From IMG/VR virus record IMGVR_UViG_3300044627_003499, positions 1-64,000 of that record: a stretch of 64,000 nt of DNA; one strand, given 5' to 3'. Under the pieces are notes generated by a model. It was given only the letters and a program-made list of their open reading frames with translations, did not search any database and was not told where the DNA came from. Origin of the DNA: a virus. Below, piece by piece: positions 41,159 to 49,124 of the stretch; positions within the stretch are counted from its first letter, which is position 1; each line of letters starts with the position of its first letter. A program made the translations under genes and the position numbers.

Positions 41159-42908
41159 AACTCATCTCCTTTTGTAAAGCTTCTAAAGTGCGATATAGAT
41201 AGGGTGTTAAATCTAATCGCGGGTCCGCAGCCATCGGTAAGTCCGGTGATTGCGGATGGGGAGTTTGCATCATTCCCCCCACAAGGCGAGCAAATTGAGA
41301 GTATGCACCCTGCAATTCATTCACCATTCTGAACGGAAACCCAGATAACATCTCGGCCCGTTCCTCATCCGTCTTGGACGGGAAGAGGTATTTCAGTGCC
41401 TCAATGCTATCAACACCTAACTCTTGTAAGTTGCGCACCACGATGGAGTTGTTCAGTATGTCTTGAGTGGAATCCTCATACACAGGGCCAAGCCAACGCC
41501 ACTGCATGGTCACATCGCCATCTGGAATTAAACCAGAAACACCGGGCGGGATCTGCTGCGTTTGAAGGCAAGCCATCATCAACTGCTTGACCTGATCATC
41601 AAATGCACTCATGGCATCGTTGTACGCTGCCAAGTCTTCCGCACTAGATTCCTCTGGAAGATCCAGGGGTTTTTCTAATCCTGCAGCAGCGGCAAGCGTT
41701 TCTTTGAACAGACGTTCTTCTTGGTAGATAATTAGCTCAAAACAACGGCAAATGCCGTAAGTGTAAATAGCAATTGCCTTTTTCTTGGACGTGGCAGAAA
41801 CACGACCAAACAATGACTTGTACTCAGTTGCAGTCACGCCTGCAGAAATTGACAGTTCGTCAACGCCGCCCAGGGCAGTGCGAATTTCTTCTCGGTACTG
41901 ACGTGCGAAAGAATTCTGGTCGCCAGTGATGGCATCAGGAACAATGTAACCAACACGGTCGTTTGGTTCCAGGTTTGCAATGACGCGTGGAACTCGGATC
42001 TGTCCGTCAACACCACGGTGAATGGGATCAGCCTTGAAGCGGGATTGACTCAGTCCACTGGGGCCACTAAACCCAGAGTTGGCTGCGATAGAAGGACGCT
42101 GGACAACGTTCTCGCCACCGGCCTCCATCAAGTCAGTCTTAGGCCTAGATGAAAGAAGCGTAGGGTTACCAAAGAACTGCACGTTCTTACGCATGGTGCG
42201 AACCATTTCATCATGCGTGCAGATGTGATTGGCTAACGCTTCAAATTCACCAACACCTTCAGTAGAGAAACCTTTGACGTTATGGAAAATTTCTACGCAA
42301 GGAATAAAGCCCAGCGTATTTATGAACGTTTTTGTTCTACCGAAATTTGCTTGGTAGTTGCTATCAAACGACAGCTCGCCTTCCGAGTGTGTTTCTTCAA
42401 TCGTTTTGCGTTTGATTGAAAGGCGAATGTAACGCTTTGCACCGCCCTGCCCCATGGTGGCCGGACCACTTAAACTTGCGGAATCGATGTCCTGCTGGTA
42501 ACCAAACCCGTTCTTGACCTTGTAGCTGTAGATGATTACAACTTCATCAAGCTCGCCATCAATGTTGTAATAGCTACGATATTCATGCTTACGAAAGTAG
42601 TAAAGACGATAGTTATTCTGAGTTGGACGAATGTAAAAAAGACCTTGTCCATCACAAAGTGAATAATCCCAGATCGAATCGAAGCGGATGTCGAGAGAGT
42701 TGTATTTAATTACACGATCAATAAAGTCTTTGCGCTGATTGCCAAAGTTATCCTGCACAGGAAAAAACTCGACACCCTGGCGGATGCCGAATAATTTCAT
42801 CTGCGCTAGGTGTGAAGCTACGACGCCAGTGTCAATCATTGACCCGCCGTCTTTTTCAAGATACGAGTCAATAATTTCCTTGAGTCTAGACTTAGCGTCG
42901 ACGGCCAT
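40536..42908 (-). CDS. Portal protein with C-terminal overprinted extension
   Basis: 790 residues. The first ~580 are a well-structured helical/beta protein (RFDSIWDYSLCDGQGLFYIR, TATEYKSLFGRVSATSKKKA) in the portal position between terminase and capsid. Residues ~584-790 are Gly/Ser/Pro-rich and disordered and lie entirely over the scaffold gene in another frame. Portal identity is positional plus size. The ATG overlaps the upstream stop (TAATG). Confidence 0.7.
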   Translation of the reverse strand: MAVDAKSRLKEIIDSYLEKDGGSMIDTGVVASHLAQMKLFGIRQGVEFFPVQDNFGNQRKDFIDRVIKYNSLDIRFDSIWDYSLCDGQGLFYIRPTQNNYRLYYFRKHEYRSYYNIDGELDEVVIIYSYKVKNGFGYQQDIDSASLSGPATMGQGGAKRYIRLSIKRKTIEETHSEGELSFDSNYQANFGRTKTFINTLGFIPCVEIFHNVKGFSTEGVGEFEALANHICTHDEMVRTMRKNVQFFGNPTLLSSRPKTDLMEAGGENVVQRPSIAANSGFSGPSGLSQSRFKADPIHRGVDGQIRVPRVIANLEPNDRVGYIVPDAITGDQNSFARQYREEIRTALGGVDELSISAGVTATEYKSLFGRVSATSKKKAIAIYTYGICRCFELIIYQEERLFKETLAAAAGLEKPLDLPEESSAEDLAAYNDAMSAFDDQVKQLMMACLQTQQIPPGVSGLIPDGDVTMQWRWLGPVYEDSTQDILNNSIVVRNLQELGVDSIEALKYLFPSKTDEERAEMLSGFPFRMVNELQGAYSQFARLVGGMMQTPHPQSPDLPMAADPRLDLTPYLYRTLEALQKEMSYAGRYRPIDPTDEPSTSGRRAEQLRGGSTASSSGQLPGSGSGGVSGGYQLPPSGTSGSPQLPIQPYSVRPPIPTGGGLGGESLGIGVQQGGESAERTSPIPVPGSTIAADDGVYPGQLRTVQQPSYATIGSADLVSQPGILAQLFPNLLQSILAGGGNSNGGPPGNEPGQSVRDGRVRDRSSGSAEQLRSKPGANAGQRRRVGKPRS

Positions 42909-43054
42909 TAACTATTTTCCTTTTTCTTTGACTCAATCTTAGCAGCTTTTGCCTGCTTCTTAAGGTCTAACCATTTGCCAAAATACACCAGTTCGGCAGA
43001 GGAATAAAGCTCTGGATGATGCAGCGCTTGCTTTACAAGTTTTTTAGTTTTCAT
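42908..43054 (-). CDS. Small basic protein before portal
   Basis: 48 residues, MKTKKLVKQALHHPELYSSA, then FGKWLDLKKQAKAAK and a Lys/Glu tail. Its stop overlaps the portal ATG (TAATG). Unknown function. Confidence 0.6.
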   Translation of the reverse strand: MKTKKLVKQALHHPELYSSAELVYFGKWLDLKKQAKAAKIESKKKENS

Positions 43055-43063
43055 AGCGTTTCC

Positions 43064-43387
43064 TCACGAAACAAATTTGGAATTAAACCCAGCTTGGCCG
43101 AGCTGATAAGCGTCGACCATCCCCTGGATATTACCGATAGCGCCAGGTAAATTGCTGGAACCAAACGCCATAGGGAGCTGAGGGCCAGCTCCGGGCTTGA
43201 TGCCGCGTCTCATTAGCTCGTCGTTGAGTTGTTGATTTTGTTGTGTACCGCCTTCATATAAACGACGCAGTTGTTCACCCGACCTACCACCCAACGCACC
43301 TGGTGTACGCCTAATATCAAAACTTGGGTTACCAGCAAGTAAATTACCGGGGGCCCCAGGGACGTTAGATTCTCCGCCGTAATACAT
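43064..43387 (-). CDS. Small virion-associated protein, unknown
   Basis: 107 residues, Gly/Pro-rich (YYGGESNVPGAPGNLLAGNP), with a basic helical middle (GEQLRRLYEGGTQQNQQLND). Late operon, between AbrB-like and portal-linked genes. Confidence 0.55.
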   Translation of the reverse strand: MYYGGESNVPGAPGNLLAGNPSFDIRRTPGALGGRSGEQLRRLYEGGTQQNQQLNDELMRRGIKPGAGPQLPMAFGSSNLPGAIGNIQGMVDAYQLGQAGFNSKFVS

Positions 43388-43411
43388 GTGACTATCTGGT
43401 TTTCCCTTATT

Positions 43412-43594
43412 CTAGTCCTCTAAAACTTCGTAACCTGAAGCGTCATTTACCTTGGAAATTACGATACCTTCGCCGCGTACATCCCAATTTAAAACATCGC
43501 CTTCTTGCCAACCCAACTCTTCGATCACTTCGTCGGGCAAAATAATGTATTGATCTCCGTTTTCGTCCTCTTGTACTTCAAGAATGTAGCTCAT
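43412..43594 (-). CDS. AbrB/MazE-like swapped-hairpin protein
   Basis: 60 residues: YIILPDEVIEELGWQEGDVL then NWDVRGEGIVISKV is the AbrB-type beta-hairpin DNA-binding or antitoxin-like fold. It is coupled to the upstream membrane gene (ATGA-type overlap). It may regulate late genes; no toxin partner is seen. Confidence 0.65.
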   Translation of the reverse strand: MSYILEVQEDENGDQYIILPDEVIEELGWQEGDVLNWDVRGEGIVISKVNDASGYEVLED

Positions 43595-43863
43595 TTGGTC
43601 AAAAGCTTTTCCATCAGTTTATCAAGCTTATTATTGATCTCGCGAAAATTGTTGTGCATTTCTTGAATTTCCCTTAAGAAGTCCACCTTGAGCACGTAGT
43701 CCAGTGGCATGCGGTTGACCTGGTCTTCCAAGAGGTCCACCCTTCGGTTTTGTGAATTAATTCTTTCGCCCAGGCGACTCATAAGCTTACTCATTACCCA
43801 GGAGCCACCTGTCGCAGCTGAGATCACTGCCGTAAGAGCAATAGCTAAATACTCTGGTCCCAC
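43591..43863 (-). CDS. Membrane protein with coiled coil
   Basis: 90 residues from a GTG. One N-terminal transmembrane helix (YLAIALTAVISAATGGSWVM) and a long coiled coil (ERINSQNRRVDLLEDQVNRM... NNKLDKLMEKLL). The layout resembles XhlA/holin-associated proteins. Conserved in cyanophages as I recall; role unproven. Confidence 0.6.
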   Translation of the reverse strand: MGPEYLAIALTAVISAATGGSWVMSKLMSRLGERINSQNRRVDLLEDQVNRMPLDYVLKVDFLREIQEMHNNFREINNKLDKLMEKLLTK

Positions 43864-43892
43864 GAATCCAAGGTTTTTTAATATTCTAAGAG

Positions 43893-43952
43893 TCAGTAAT
43901 CGAGGTGAAGCTGTCCTTTTCTTGCTAATCCGGTAACGAGCCAGACGAGAGC
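43893..43952 (-). pseudogene. Stranded, fully recoded 3' end of the terminase gene
   Basis: The 20 codons read ALVWLVTGLARKGQLHLDY and TGA, identical in protein to the last 19 residues of the terminase at 44412-45941. Almost every codon with a synonym is changed (for example GCA/GCT, TTA/CTC, GTA/GTC, ACA/ACC). It starts one base after the HNH stop (43954). It is probably the original terminase 3' end left behind when the HNH cassette arrived with a rewritten one. Confidence 0.85.
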
Positions 43953-43953
43953 G

Positions 43954-44415
43954 TTAAAGATTGTGTTTAATACAGAGCTTATTGAAAGCTTCTATATCAT
44001 GCGTTTTGATGCGATGACAGTTGGCGCATAAAACTTGGCATTTTAAAATTTCTTCTTTTATTGTTTCAATGTTTCTAGACGACATTCTTGAAACACCTTC
44101 AACTTTAGAGCTTGGATCAAGATGATCAAAGTCGAGGGCATAAGCACTTTCTTTGTAACCACAGCAAGCGCAACCTTGTTTTAGTTTTTCTTCATGAATA
44201 ATTTTTATGTTTTTGCTATGGTTTTCTCTTACACTTTTTTTGTAGTATTCTTTGCGCTTTTCCCATGACTCTGGGGACAGCCAATTCATTTGATATGTAC
44301 CATCTTTATTTATGCGTGATTTTCTTCTATAGGCAAGAAATATCCGGCCATCTGGACCAACTTCGCCATACTTCCAAGGCTCGCCTGTTTCTGGGTTTGT
44401 TCGTTCCATTTTCAA
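43954..44415 (-). CDS. HNH endonuclease inserted at the terminase 3' end
   Basis: 153 residues. The N-terminal NPETGEPWKYGEVGPDGRIF module is followed by QGCACCGYKE...ALDFDHLDPSS...EILKCQVLCANCHRIKTH, paralogous to the HNH at 37121-37564. It overlaps the terminase stop by 4 nt. A second copy of the terminase tail follows its stop directly. The likely target is the conserved nuclease-motif codons (HDDCIDALVW) of terL. Confidence 0.87.
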   Translation of the reverse strand: MKMERTNPETGEPWKYGEVGPDGRIFLAYRRKSRINKDGTYQMNWLSPESWEKRKEYYKKSVRENHSKNIKIIHEEKLKQGCACCGYKESAYALDFDHLDPSSKVEGVSRMSSRNIETIKEEILKCQVLCANCHRIKTHDIEAFNKLCIKHNL

Positions 44416-45941
44416 TAATCAAGATGTAACTGACCTTTTCGGGCAAGGCCTGTTACTAACCATACTAATGCATCAATACAATCGTCGTGACTACTTACGC
44501 CAAAGTTGGTAAGCTCTTCAAACATATTGGTGAAGTTACGAAAACGATTGAAGATGATCTTGCGGTCCTCAAACATTCCCATAATGCCACGGAAACGAGC
44601 CAACTTATCTGCCCTGAAACCTTTGACGGGATGCCAAATTAAATTGTAGAGGCCTTCATTGTTCAAGCAAACACGCTTGAAGTCTGCCTCCAGAGAAGCC
44701 TGATACTGTACGGCCTCACTCCAAATATCACACGTTGAATAGCTGGGGTAATACAAACCGCTTTGTTCGTCTTTGGCAATCACTGACCAATCATTCAACA
44801 ACTCCTTGAGGGCATCAAGTTTTTCAAGGTTACCCATGACGCGAATACGTCGGTAATCAATGATATGAATGCGGTCGCCAATGCGACCACCGAGAATCAT
44901 AACTGTGTAATCGTTTTTCTCTTTAGTGCCAGCGGAGAGGTCAACCCCAACCCCAAGGGCGTCAAACTCCGTTGCAATTTCCGCTTTTACAATTAACTCC
45001 GGAGCCAGCGAAAGTTCGTTCTGCCGGATGACTTGATTCATGTACTGGAACGAGAAAGCAATTGGTGCCTGCCGTTTTTTCTCCTTCAGGTAATCCAATG
45101 ACCACATGTCTGGCCAATACGATTCCTCTTCGCCGGAAATGGGATTGTTTTGAATTGCTGAAAGGATAATCTGTTGCCAGTTGTTTTGTTCATTAAATGT
45201 TGTGGAGTGAATGTCATCGTGTCTGAAGCGAGTACCAAGGCAGATTGCTCGTGCACCTTCAAACATGGTGGGTGCAATCACAGCATTCCAGTTGTCCTGC
45301 ATCTGTTTCCTGATGTCAGGGTTGGCAATATCTGCGGCTGACTTGATGGCGTCATCAATCATGACCAAGTGCGAACGCTTGGAAGTCACCGAACCCTTGA
45401 GGCCTGCTGCGCAAAGCGTAAACTGTTCGTCGCCTGTTACGTCAATGCCAGCAAACTTGTGATCAATTGACCAGTACTCATTACTGGTGGCGTTCTTCAG
45501 AAGGCGAACTTTAGGGAAAACTTCTTGGTATCGTTTGCTTTCAATGATGCGTTTAATGGTGGAAGATTTGGAACGAGCGATGTCAACGGTGTAGGACAGA
45601 TACAGAATCTGCAGTGGCAACCCTGCGTGCGTATGGATGCCAATGGCCCACGCCGTAAGCAGACCCAACACTGTGGACTTGGCAGAACCCCTGGGCGCCA
45701 GGAGATCCACATTGGGACCAGCGATCTTAATGAGGCAACTGCTGTCCTCCTCTGTGACGAAGTGTCGATGCCAGTTGAGGTGATGAGCAGCCGGTGGTTT
45801 ATCTGCTACGTATTCACAGAAGAAGCCAAAATCTTCCTGGGCTTTCTTCAGTGCTTCTGCGTTACGTGGCTTGCGTATTTGCTGTCTGCGTGCGGCGGCT
45901 TGAGCATTGCGGCGGTAAGCAAGATGCGTATAGCTTGGCAC
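44412..45941 (-). CDS. terL: Terminase large subunit
   Basis: 509 residues from a GTG. Walker A is A82-PRGSAK88-ST, Walker B LVMID196-D197, with a coupling segment AICLGTRFRHDD. The RNase H-type nuclease has D334 (GVDLSAG) and the terminal acidic cluster H485-D-D-C-I-D490. It powers DNA packaging and cuts concatemers in the prohead. The last 19 codons (A491-Y509) exist twice; see 43893-43952. Followed by HNH, AbrB-like and portal genes. Confidence 0.92.
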   Translation of the reverse strand: MPSYTHLAYRRNAQAAARRQQIRKPRNAEALKKAQEDFGFFCEYVADKPPAAHHLNWHRHFVTEEDSSCLIKIAGPNVDLLAPRGSAKSTVLGLLTAWAIGIHTHAGLPLQILYLSYTVDIARSKSSTIKRIIESKRYQEVFPKVRLLKNATSNEYWSIDHKFAGIDVTGDEQFTLCAAGLKGSVTSKRSHLVMIDDAIKSAADIANPDIRKQMQDNWNAVIAPTMFEGARAICLGTRFRHDDIHSTTFNEQNNWQQIILSAIQNNPISGEEESYWPDMWSLDYLKEKKRQAPIAFSFQYMNQVIRQNELSLAPELIVKAEIATEFDALGVGVDLSAGTKEKNDYTVMILGGRIGDRIHIIDYRRIRVMGNLEKLDALKELLNDWSVIAKDEQSGLYYPSYSTCDIWSEAVQYQASLEADFKRVCLNNEGLYNLIWHPVKGFRADKLARFRGIMGMFEDRKIIFNRFRNFTNMFEELTNFGVSSHDDCIDALVWLVTGLARKGQLHLDY

Positions 45942-45973
45942 AGCAGTAATTCAGAGTATTACTGAATACTACC

Positions 45974-46138
45974 TTACTTTTTGTCTTCTTGTTTTTTGGC
46001 CTTTTGCTTTTGATACTTACGTGCTTTTTCTAAAGCGGCCTTACGCTTTTCCTTGTCCGACATCTCAGTGCCGTCTTCTTTCTTTGCATCTTTTTTCTTA
46101 AGGTGCGCAAGAAACTGCGGAGGAACTTTACCAGCCAT
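45974..46138 (-). CDS. Small Lys-rich conserved protein
   Basis: 54 residues, AGKVPPQFLAHLKKKDAKKE then EMSDKEKRKAALEKARKYQK. I recall near-identical small proteins just upstream of terminase in cyanophages. Possibly nucleic-acid binding. Confidence 0.65.
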   Translation of the reverse strand: MAGKVPPQFLAHLKKKDAKKEDGTEMSDKEKRKAALEKARKYQKQKAKKQEDKK

Positions 46139-46192
46139 TTAAATCAGTTATCTGTTAACAATGTTGTATTGCACTTTAATATTTTAAGGCAG

Positions 46193-46852
46193 TTATTCGT
46201 CAAGTTGCATTTTTGCCCACACACTCATGGTCGCTTCTTCCAGGGGGATCTCGATGGGATCATCCTTGAAGACGGATAGGAGTTCACGAATGGCACGATC
46301 GGCACCAGCCATTAACAGACCTTTGCGATCTTTCATGCCAGTGAATCGGTCAATTTGTTCGATGTGACCACGGATTTCTTTTTGCATTGACGCAATGCGG
46401 GCAACGCCTGCATCACGTTTAACATTGCCGTTCTCAACATCTTCACGGAGTTTGCGAACATCCTCCTGCATCTCGTCAATTTCATACAGAAGTTTTTGAC
46501 GATGATCGGCCTTAGGGTAATTGTTTTGGACCCAAAGCTCACACGCAGTAATGCTACCTGTATACCGTAGGAACCGGGCATACAAGTAGACTTCGACTAC
46601 GGAATAGTTGTTGCTAGCAAAAGAGCAAAATGTTTCCTGAGTTGACGCATCGAGATTGTCAACCCAGGAATCAAATAACTCAATATCGATAAGCTCGTTG
46701 GGCCTGCCCGTAATCCCGCTCTTCGTCGCGTTGCTTGAACTGCTGGCCTTGTTCGGCAGAGCTACGTTGTTCTTCTGCGCCCTTACCGATGGTTTCACGT
46801 TCTTGTTCACCAGCAGTCTCCATTTTTTTCTTGGAAAATTCGTAAGCCACAC
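46193..46852 (-). CDS. Candidate small terminase-like protein
   Basis: Up to 219 residues; the start is uncertain. The N-terminal ~57 codons overlap the gene at 46680-46928 in another frame, and in-frame GTG codons at 46810 and 46795 are alternatives. The core (VEVYLYARFLRYTGSITACE, then a coiled-coil LLYEIDEMQEDVRKLRED) and position two genes upstream of TerL suggest TerS. This is inference. Confidence 0.55.
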   Translation of the reverse strand: MWLTNFPRKKWRLLVNKNVKPSVRAQKNNVALPNKASSSSNATKSGITGRPNELIDIELFDSWVDNLDASTQETFCSFASNNYSVVEVYLYARFLRYTGSITACELWVQNNYPKADHRQKLLYEIDEMQEDVRKLREDVENGNVKRDAGVARIASMQKEIRGHIEQIDRFTGMKDRKGLLMAGADRAIRELLSVFKDDPIEIPLEEATMSVWAKMQLDE

Positions 46853-46928
46853 CAGCAGCCTGGCGGTACTTGTCTAGATCAAACCAGTCGTCAACGTCTG
46901 TTTGACCAGAGGGTACACTGCTTGTCAT
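46680..46928 (-). CDS. Small highly charged protein
   Basis: 82 residues: DDWFDLDKYRQAAGVAYEFS then a Glu/Gln/Arg-rich coiled coil (EQERETIGKGAEEQRSSAEQ). The DxxxYFDxxKFxxL-like start resembles the neighbour at 46954-47130, hinting at a family of small virion proteins. The 3' 173 nt are shared with the next gene's 5' end in another frame. Confidence 0.6.
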   Translation of the reverse strand: MTSSVPSGQTDVDDWFDLDKYRQAAGVAYEFSKKKMETAGEQERETIGKGAEEQRSSAEQGQQFKQRDEERDYGQAQRAYRY

Positions 46929-46953
46929 GGCTTAGATAGTTTACAAGAAAAAA

Positions 46954-47130
46954 TCAGAAATTGGACATCATTGAAGCCAAACCTTGAGCATAAATGTCAC
47001 GGCGGCTTTCAAGGGATTTTTGGCGCTGTTGACGACCCTTAGAACCTTCAAGCCGTTCAAGTAACTGCTCAAACTTGTTGATGTCAAAATAGTTGTCGTT
47101 AGGATCTTGACCAGTAGGAGTGGCAGACAT
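46954..47130 (-). CDS. Small virion-associated protein
   Basis: 58 residues, SATPTGQDPNDNYFDINKFE, then a basic helix (EGSKGRQQRQKSLESRRDI). The N-terminal D-x-YFDINKF motif parallels DDWFDLDKY in the neighbouring gene. Unknown function. Confidence 0.6.
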   Translation of the reverse strand: MSATPTGQDPNDNYFDINKFEQLLERLEGSKGRQQRQKSLESRRDIYAQGLASMMSNF

Positions 47131-47186
47131 CTAAATATCTTGCGGACTAAAACGATTATAACAAGGGTAATTTAACTGGAAATAGA

Positions 47187-48080
47187 TTAGCTCCAGAAAC
47201 CAGAAACAAGGTTTGATGCCACACTGCCAAAGGAATTAATCTTGGCAACTTCTTTGGAGCCTTCATTTTTCAACTTCTGGGTTTCTTTGTCGATCTCCCC
47301 TTGAAGGTTGGTCAACCCGGCGCTGTAAAGATACTTGCGGGTGTCACGTACGTTTTGTAGGTTCTCTTCAATTTCACTGGGAGTCCCCGTGAAGCTATCA
47401 GCAAAGTTTGGCAGCTGGACCCCAGCCCTTGCTTTGGTTGCGTCTGCGTAAGTAGGAAGAAAATTTTTGTCAAATTTAAAAGTACGTTGTCCTGTTTTCT
47501 TGCCAGCAGCGTCAGTCGCCTGCTTGCCATACATTGTGTCGTAGTAGTTATCAAGATAGCTATTGTTGAACTTATCTTGATACTCAGTACTCTTTGCAAG
47601 AGAATCTCGAAGATCTTGGACGGTACTGTAGTAGCCCTGATTAAAACGTTCCAGTGCTTCTGTTTTTTCTTCTTCTTTAGCCTCTCGACCCAATACTTCT
47701 TTATACGCAGACGTAATGCCTGTGGCACGCCGACCAGGGAGGAGTTCTTTCGTATAGATATCCGTCAATCCGGCAACGTCTTGCTCCGGTGGAGAAAGAT
47801 CATATTTGGATGCATAATCACGTAATTGTGACGCTGCATCGTTGTACGAAATTAAACCCTGACGAAGTTGAGATTCAATTCCGGAACGCATTCCGGAGTA
47901 TGCAGCTGCACCAGATGATTTACGTGCCTCGGCGGCTGCTTTTTGTTCTGCTTTTTCCGTATCAGCACGCTGCTCTGCACGCGCCTCTCTTTCTTGCTGG
48001 TACTTTAAATACTCAGCAAAAGTATTGTCCCTTGGAATTTCAGGGGATTTGTATTCAACCCTAGTGCCGCCGCCACCCAT
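47187..48080 (-). CDS. Virion protein, helical
   Basis: 297 residues. A Glu/Ala/Arg-rich coiled coil (YLKYQQEREARAEQRADTEK) is followed by helical repeats (AYKEVLGREAKEEEKTEALE) that resemble the 905-aa and other internal proteins. It ends in a hydrophobic helix (VASNLVSGFWS). Probably an internal or ejection protein. Confidence 0.55.
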   Translation of the reverse strand: MGGGGTRVEYKSPEIPRDNTFAEYLKYQQEREARAEQRADTEKAEQKAAAEARKSSGAAAYSGMRSGIESQLRQGLISYNDAASQLRDYASKYDLSPPEQDVAGLTDIYTKELLPGRRATGITSAYKEVLGREAKEEEKTEALERFNQGYYSTVQDLRDSLAKSTEYQDKFNNSYLDNYYDTMYGKQATDAAGKKTGQRTFKFDKNFLPTYADATKARAGVQLPNFADSFTGTPSEIEENLQNVRDTRKYLYSAGLTNLQGEIDKETQKLKNEGSKEVAKINSFGSVASNLVSGFWS

Positions 48081-48090
48081 GATTTAATCC

Positions 48091-48561
48091 TCAAACGAAC
48101 GTTGTGCTCAAATTAGGTCTAGCAATGGGACCAAACATGCCAGCCATAACGGCTTCTTTTTCAGCCAGGGAACGATTTAACGCAGCCCTGTTTTCTCTTT
48201 GACTTTGCTCGCGTGCTTCAAGAGAATTTTCAAGGGCAAAACCACGGCGAGCACGATCAGATAAAGTAGCTGATTCCATTTCAGCAAGTGGGCCCCGTTC
48301 AAACTTCTTCGCAAACATCTGCCTGCCAAGTTCCAGGTCTGGCATCCAGGTGCCTTGTGCGGTGCGGCCTGCCATTTCCTGGGCAGCTTGGCCATATCCT
48401 TGTTCGCGGCCAAGCATCACCTGCCATTTGAGCTGGTCGGCCCCAAGCCTCATCTTTGCATTGGCAACTTGTGCTTGCGTATCAGCTGCTCTATTTGCGC
48501 CAAATAGAGAAGCAAGTGCGCTTCCGCCAGCCAAACCTAATGTAATCGGATCAAAAGCCAT
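48091..48561 (-). CDS. Virion protein with N-terminal membrane-active segment
   Basis: 156 residues from ATG 48561, chosen because AGAGG sits just upstream; the frame is open to 48678. AFDPITLGLAGGSALASLFG is a Gly-zipper hydrophobic start typical of phage internal virion proteins, followed by long basic helices. Confidence 0.55.
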   Translation of the reverse strand: MAFDPITLGLAGGSALASLFGANRAADTQAQVANAKMRLGADQLKWQVMLGREQGYGQAAQEMAGRTAQGTWMPDLELGRQMFAKKFERGPLAEMESATLSDRARRGFALENSLEAREQSQRENRAALNRSLAEKEAVMAGMFGPIARPNLSTTFV

Positions 48562-48702
48562 TTTTCCTCTTTTACTTACTCCTTTGCTTAAACTCCCTGT
48601 ATTTTCACCAAAAGCAACTGGGGTAAACGAATTAAAGTTTGTGTTGCTAAAAGAAGAAAGATAGTTGGGAAATTCCATTTCTACAGTCTACTGTCATTCA
48701 CA

Positions 48703-49122
48703 TTAGAAATAACGATTCGGACTGAAGTTAAACGAACCGCGTTGATAGTTTGTCAACTGAGGAATGTTTGCAGCACCCTGGGACATCATTTGCGCAATAT
48801 CAGCTGCACCTTGGGCTTGAATCCTGGAGGGAACAGAGTATGCGTTGATCAGCGTATTTGGTAAATCAAACAGGGCTTTGTATTTACCAGCTTCCCTCAT
48901 GCGATCTTTGTCAAGTTCATTTGCAAGAGTTAAGCGTTTGCTGATTTCTTCTGTACTGTTTAAACGTTCCACTCGCTCCAGCAATCCTCCAAACAGCTCC
49001 GAGTCTGGAGACCTTTCTGGATATAAACGCTTTAAAACAAAATCTTGCTGCTCAGGAGTTAAACCCTTAAGTTGATCAAGGTCACTTCTAAATTTTGTTA
49101 AATCAAAAGGTGATTGGGTCAT
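48703..49122 (-). CDS. Virion-associated protein, unknown
   Basis: 139 residues from ATG 49122. DLTKFRSDLDQLKGLTPEQQ and ERLNSTEEISKRLTLANELD are helical; the C-terminus is Gln/Ala/Asn-rich (AQGAADIAQMMSQGAANIPQ). Four-base overlap with the upstream gene. Confidence 0.55.
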   Translation of the reverse strand: MTQSPFDLTKFRSDLDQLKGLTPEQQDFVLKRLYPERSPDSELFGGLLERVERLNSTEEISKRLTLANELDKDRMREAGKYKALFDLPNTLINAYSVPSRIQAQGAADIAQMMSQGAANIPQLTNYQRGSFNFSPNRYF

Positions 49123-49124
49123 GA

